Source: Vibrio aphrogenes (GTDB taxonomy: Bacteria > Pseudomonadota > Gammaproteobacteria > Enterobacterales > Vibrionaceae). From it: 64,000 bases of DNA. The position numbers were made by a program, and so were the translations under genes. How positions within the stretch are numbered: position 1 is the stretch's first letter; each line of letters begins with the position of its first letter. Where the stretch lies: positions 62,001 through 126,000 of the forward strand of contig NZ_AP018690.1 of the NCBI RefSeq assembly GCF_002157735.2, written 5' to 3'. The notes beneath the pieces are model-generated. The model saw only the letters and a list, made by a program, of their open reading frames with translations, was not told where the DNA came from and made no database searches. Shown here one piece after another: positions 60,494 through 64,000 of this stretch.

Positions 60494-61399
60494 TTACGAA
60501 TCTTGACGAGGGCAAGAACGACTCATGTATGCTTTTAAGGCTTGATTAAATACATTGACCTTTTGTTGAAGGTATTTACGGTGGCTGTAAACTGCATTTA
60601 CTGGGTATGCCCCAAAATCGTAATCGGCCAATAACGGGACTAATTGTTGAGATTGTATATAAGGATCAACGGCAAAATCAGGGCTAATGGTTAAAACTGG
60701 GACGTGTGCGGCTAAGGTTGCCGAGGCCAAAGCATTATTGACTGAAATCGTTGCCTGAATGGAAAAACTCACGGTTTCGCCCTGTTTAAAGCATTGTCTT
60801 AGTTTTGGGCCTTTATGGTTGCTGTCAAACACGGCGGGTAACTGGGCCAGCTCGCTAGGGTGATTAGGTTGCCCATATTGCTCAATAAATGCAGGTGATG
60901 CACAAGCTTTCAAGGTCATATAGCCAATTGAAACGGCAATTAAATCAGAATCTTGAAGGTGTCCAATACGTATGGCAATATCGAACCCTTCAGAGACCAA
61001 ATCAACAAAACGATCATTTAGCACCACATCGATCGCCAACTCAGGATGTTGCTGGGTAAACTCAGCAATAAATGGCATAAGCACGCACTCACCAAACGTA
61101 GTTGGGGCGCTAATACGAAGGCGACCGGCAATTTGTTTTTGATCGCTTTTCATTCCAATTTCGACCATGGAAATATCGTCTAATATTCTTTTGGCTTGTT
61201 CATAATAGGCTCGCCCGGCATCGGTTAACTGTAATCCGCGCGTTGAACGGTGAATGAGCCTCACTTCTAAAATGCTCTCGAGCTGTGACACATGGGTGCT
61301 CATTAAGGCTTTGGTCTTACCCAAATGATGCGCCGCAGCGGTATAAGAGCCTTTTTCTGCGATGTGCACAAAACTATTCATCAAATTCAATTTATCCAC
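60494..61399 (-). CDS. LysR-family regulator, divergent from DODA gene
   Basis: A 301-residue LysR protein. The helix-turn-helix is GSYTAAAHHLGKTKALMSTHVSQLESILEVRL; the effector domain has AGRLRISAPTTFGECVLMPF and SEGFDIAIRIGHL. Divergent from a DODA-type dioxygenase and DoxX pair, which it probably controls. The common promoter region holds five 15-bp tandem repeats. Confidence 0.9.
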   Translation of the reverse strand: MDKLNLMNSFVHIAEKGSYTAAAHHLGKTKALMSTHVSQLESILEVRLIHRSTRGLQLTDAGRAYYEQAKRILDDISMVEIGMKSDQKQIAGRLRISAPTTFGECVLMPFIAEFTQQHPELAIDVVLNDRFVDLVSEGFDIAIRIGHLQDSDLIAVSIGYMTLKACASPAFIEQYGQPNHPSELAQLPAVFDSNHKGPKLRQCFKQGETVSFSIQATISVNNALASATLAAHVPVLTISPDFAVDPYIQSQQLVPLLADYDFGAYPVNAVYSHRKYLQQKVNVFNQALKAYMSRSCPRQDS

Positions 61400-61413
61400 A
61401 CTGATGTTCCTTT

Positions 61414-61488
61414 GTTATCCCGAGATTTGTTATCCCGAGATTTGTTATCTCACAGTTCGCTATCTCACAATCTGCTATCTCATACTGA
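61414..61488. repeat. Five tandem 15-bp repeats in a divergent promoter
   Basis: The units are GTTATCCCGAGATTT (61414 and 61429), GTTATCTCACAGTTC (61444), GCTATCTCACAATCT (61459) and GCTATCTCATACTGA (61474). The array begins 15 bp from the LysR start codon. The first two copies are identical and the others decay stepwise. It could be a cluster of regulator sites or a minisatellite. Confidence 0.9.
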
Positions 61489-61661
61489 AAAAGTACAGAC
61501 GATTCAAAATGATTAAGCTGTTAAATATTTCTAAACAATGTGTTCATTATTAGTCGTATTGTCAAATATAAACAATAGATACACACTTAATGTCATCAAC
61601 ACACAAGGTCGATTTAAGCAAAGTAATACCCTGTATTGACCGGTTTGAATGAGGAGTGAGT

Positions 61662-62441
61662 ATGAAATTGGCCCCCGTTATGTTTGTTGGACACGGCTCT
61701 CCAATGTTTGCCATTGAAGCGAGTTTAGCCCGTGAGTTATTACAACAGCAACAGCCTGAGTTTTCTGGAGTACAAGCGATTGTGGTGGTGTCTGCTCATT
61801 GGGTAACGGATGGCTATACCGGCGTGACTTATGATGAAGCTCCTCAAACGATTCATGATTTTGGTGGTTTTCCTGCAGCCTTATATCAATTGAGTTATCC
61901 CGCTTCCGGTCAACCGAGTTTAGCTAAGGCAATCGAGCAACAGTTACTGCAGTCTGGCTATCAAGCGCAATTGCAATCTCAACGTGGCTTAGATCATGGG
62001 GCATGGGTGCCATTGCTGCACTTAGTCCCGAAGGCTGATATTCCTGTGATTCAAGTTTCGCTTAATCGCTATTCCAGCGAGGAAGACGTGTATCGATTAG
62101 GACAAACATTAAGCCAGTTACGCGAACAGGGAGTCGCTGTCATCGGTTCGGGCTCGCTTACTCATAATTTGCGTGATGTGATTCCAGGTTCTCAGCAGGC
62201 GGCGGATTATGTTGTGAAATTGGAACAATGGATACGTGAGCAAATCGTGAATCGAGATGTGCAAGCGCTGCTCAAGGTAGCGACATTACAAGAAGATTTT
62301 GCTCGGGCCCATCCCACGCATGAGCACTATTTACCGTTATTGATGGCACTAGGGGCAAGCCAGCCTCGTGATCAATTGACGATATTAAAAGGCGGGGTCC
62401 AACATCATGCGCTCTCGATGGAGTCGTATGTATGGCACTGA
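61662..62441 (+). CDS. DODA-type extradiol dioxygenase (YgiD-like)
   Basis: A 259-residue LigB-family dioxygenase. Zinc ligands are in VGHGSP and SAHWVT, and further conserved His lie in RGLDHGAWVPLLHL, LTHNL and HEHYLPLL. E. coli YgiD is a zinc-dependent 4,5-DOPA dioxygenase. ATG 61662 is preceded by GAGGAG; an in-frame GTG 61656 is less likely. It precedes doxX after a 20-bp repeat array. Confidence 0.9.
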   Translation: MKLAPVMFVGHGSPMFAIEASLARELLQQQQPEFSGVQAIVVVSAHWVTDGYTGVTYDEAPQTIHDFGGFPAALYQLSYPASGQPSLAKAIEQQLLQSGYQAQLQSQRGLDHGAWVPLLHLVPKADIPVIQVSLNRYSSEEDVYRLGQTLSQLREQGVAVIGSGSLTHNLRDVIPGSQQAADYVVKLEQWIREQIVNRDVQALLKVATLQEDFARAHPTHEHYLPLLMALGASQPRDQLTILKGGVQHHALSMESYVWH

Positions 62442-62445
62442 TTCT

Positions 62446-62508
62446 GTGTTTCTCACTGTAGTTTGGTGTTTCTTGCTGTGATTTAGTGTTTATCACTGTG
62501 ACTTTGTG
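62446..62508. repeat. Three tandem 20-bp repeats after the DODA gene
   Basis: Units GTGTTTCTCACTGTAGTTTG, GTGTTTCTTGCTGTGATTTA and GTGTTTATCACTGTGACTTT run head to tail, then a partial GTG. They start four bases after the stop codon. Confidence 0.9.
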
Positions 62509-62593
62509 AAAAGAGCCAGTCTTGGTTCAACGATACAGCCTCGTTTCACCTATAAATTTCAACATTCGTTTATGAACACATAAGGAAATATTT

Positions 62594-63034
62594 ATGTCCG
62601 TAATTCAACAAGTTTTAAAATCATCCCCTAGCTATGCTCCTTTCATTTTACGCATCCCATTAGGCATTATATTAATGGCTCATGGCGCACAAAAATTATT
62701 TGGTTGGTTTGGCGGCGGCGGCCTACAAGGCACGGGTCAATTTATGTCGTCACTTGGCCTAGAGCCGGGAGTCTTGATGGCGTTATTAGCAGGGTCGGGA
62801 GAGTTTTTTGGTGGCTTATTCTTATTGCTTGGCTTACTGACTCGGCCATCGGCTTTAGTGGTCGCGTTTACGATGCTGGTAGCTATTTTATCGGTGCATA
62901 TTGATAATGGATTGTTCTTAGCCAATGGGGGTTATGAGTTTGGATTGGCGTTATTAGCCATGGCCATGTCGTTGTTAGCGTCAGGGGCTGGTCGTTTCGG
63001 TTTCGATAATCTATTGGCTAAAAAGTATCAATAA
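62594..63034 (+). CDS. DoxX-family membrane protein
   Basis: A 146-residue inner-membrane protein with four hydrophobic segments. The family signature is in LRIPLGIILMAHGAQKLFGWFGGGGL and GSGEFFGGLFLLLGLLTRPSALVV. DoxX proteins often stand beside quinone- or catechol-related enzymes, as here beside the dioxygenase. The exact role is unknown. AAGGAAA lies upstream of the ATG. Confidence 0.9.
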   Translation: MSVIQQVLKSSPSYAPFILRIPLGIILMAHGAQKLFGWFGGGGLQGTGQFMSSLGLEPGVLMALLAGSGEFFGGLFLLLGLLTRPSALVVAFTMLVAILSVHIDNGLFLANGGYEFGLALLAMAMSLLASGAGRFGFDNLLAKKYQ

Positions 63035-63075
63035 AGCGGCAATAAAATGGCACTAAAACTACGATAATAAAGAGC

Positions 63076-63102
63076 GCCCAATAAAGAGATTGGGCCTTTT
63101 TT
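63076..63102 (+). terminator. Intrinsic terminator after doxX
   Basis: A 7-bp stem GCCCAAT / ATTGGGC (63076-63082 with 63089-63095) with loop AAAGAG is followed by C and six T. Confidence 0.85.
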
Positions 63103-63192
63103 GTTTGGGATAATTTTGTATCAAGTATATTGCCCAGAAGTAAAGAAGGCGTACAATGAAAATCACTTATTCATTTATTATTGAGCTGAAAC

Positions 63193-64000
63193 ATGGAATT
63201 AACGCACGCCCTCAAACAAATCCAACCTTCTTATATTCGTGAAATTTTAAAAGATGCCCAATCTGAAGGGGTGATCTCATTAGCGGGTGGTTTGCCTGAT
63301 GGTCAGCACTTTCCAGTTAAATTAATGGCTTCGTCTTTAGCCTCTTTAGCGCAACGCCCAGACTTGTTTCAATATGGTCAAACCGCAGGTTACGGTCCAT
63401 TACTTGATTATTTCCGCACTCAATTTCAGTTACCTGAACATCATGACTCTTTGGTGTGTACTGGCTCCCAGCAAGCCTTAGATTTGATTGCTCGAGCCTA
63501 TGTGAACCCGAATGACAAAGTGGTGATGGAAGCCCCAAGTTATTTAGGCGCGCTACAAGTTTTTGGTTTAGCACAAGCGAATATTTTAAGTGTTTCTCAA
63601 CAAGCGGACGGCCCTAACTTAGCTGAATTAGAGGCGTGTTTTGCTGAACAAGCCCCGAAACTATTTTACGCGGTACCGGATTTTCATAATCCAACCGGAG
63701 TGACCTGGAGTGTGCCGGTTCGGCAAAAAGTTGCGCAACTTTGTCAGCAATATCAAGTGACGTTAGTGGAAGATGTGCCGTATCGTGAGCTGCGATTTAG
63801 TGGGGAATTATTGCCTTTAGTGTCGAGCTTTTGCCCTGAACACGCGTTGGTGTTACGTTCTTTTTCCAAGATCGCAACACCGGGAATGCGTATTGGGGTG
63901 GTAAGTGGTAAAGCCAACTGGATTGCGCCTTTGGTTAAAGTGAAACAAAGCGCTGATTTGCACTCAAGCATTCCGATGCAAGCGGTGTTACTGGATCTCT
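63193..64000 (+). CDS. PLP-dependent class I aminotransferase (5' part)
   Basis: Open frame from ATG 63193 (MELTHALKQIQPSYIREILK) to the window edge, 269 codons. It shows LAGGLPDGQHFP, CTGSQQALDLIAR, DFHNPTGVTWS and the PLP-Lys region RSFSKIATPGMRIGV. This is the 2-aminoadipate/MocR-type aminotransferase group; there is no N-terminal GntR helix-turn-helix, so it is an enzyme, not a MocR regulator. Substrate not determinable. Confidence 0.9.
   Translation, partial: MELTHALKQIQPSYIREILKDAQSEGVISLAGGLPDGQHFPVKLMASSLASLAQRPDLFQYGQTAGYGPLLDYFRTQFQLPEHHDSLVCTGSQQALDLIARAYVNPNDKVVMEAPSYLGALQVFGLAQANILSVSQQADGPNLAELEACFAEQAPKLFYAVPDFHNPTGVTWSVPVRQKVAQLCQQYQVTLVEDVPYRELRFSGELLPLVSSFCPEHALVLRSFSKIATPGMRIGVVSGKANWIAPLVKVKQSADLHSSIPMQAVLLDL

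Overview
The window looks like chromosomal DNA of a gammaproteobacterium of the Vibrionaceae, most likely Vibrio. The evidence is a chromosomal gcv locus with a dedicated regulator, a roughly 1050-residue GH18 chitinase of Vibrio type, a proVWX and BCCT osmolyte set with a CosR-like MarR regulator, and YjjG, YcbX, PyrC and KatG proteins that resemble enterobacterial and Vibrio homologues. Base composition is moderately AT-rich. No tRNA, rRNA or insertion sequence was recognised.

Region 1 (1-10.7 kb) is a type I-F CRISPR-Cas locus: the end of cas1, a cas2-cas3 fusion, csy1-csy2-csy3-csy4, an AT-rich leader and an array of 44 repeats and 43 spacers. The most striking feature of the window lies between cas3 and csy1. 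On the minus strand there is a miniature, degenerate two-repeat CRISPR unit with a 20-nt spacer, its own -10 box and its own intrinsic terminator. The spacer matches 18 of 20 bases of a site directly upstream of the csy1 promoter, next to a CC PAM, and its only two mismatches are at spacer positions 6 and 12, the positions that are flipped out in type I-F complexes. This is best read as a crRNA-like RNA that lets the Csy complex repress its own genes (a cas-regulating, CreR-type guide).

Region 2 (10.7-20.4 kb) holds the glycine cleavage genes gcvP and gcvH (minus), and an XRE-cupin regulator, an AGCS amino-acid symporter and gcvT (plus), with PurR-like boxes in the divergent promoter region. 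A small AAA ATPase, a zinc-ribbon YjdM protein and hypothetical genes follow. Region 3 (20.4-25.3 kb) is a beta-glucoside PTS operon (BglF-like EII, 6-phospho-beta-glucosidase, AscG-like repressor) with two AscG-type operators. Region 4 (25.3-38.8 kb) covers yjjG, a CosR-like MarR gene, a glycine-betaine ABC transporter with two binding-protein paralogues, a large chitinase, a BCCT transporter and pyrC with a PurR box.

Region 5 (38.8-53.6 kb) has a YcbX-type MOSC protein, a Cof-type HAD phosphatase, a metal-type permease carrying an 18-residue Cys repeat beside an ArsR regulator, a decayed WYL regulator and an unrecognised AT-rich gene. Next comes a fucose island (fucA, fucK, fucI, fucR, a GPH symporter and a GH151-like putative alpha-fucosidase). 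The island is bounded by two copies of the katG 3' end with its terminator, one intact and one a relic, which marks it as an insertion beside katG. Region 6 (53.6-64 kb) is ordinary chromosome: katG, an RhlE-like helicase, a GNAT protein, two LysR regulators, a nitroreductase, a DODA-type dioxygenase, DoxX and the start of a PLP aminotransferase. Several intergenic gaps carry short tandem repeats of 7, 15 and 20 bp.
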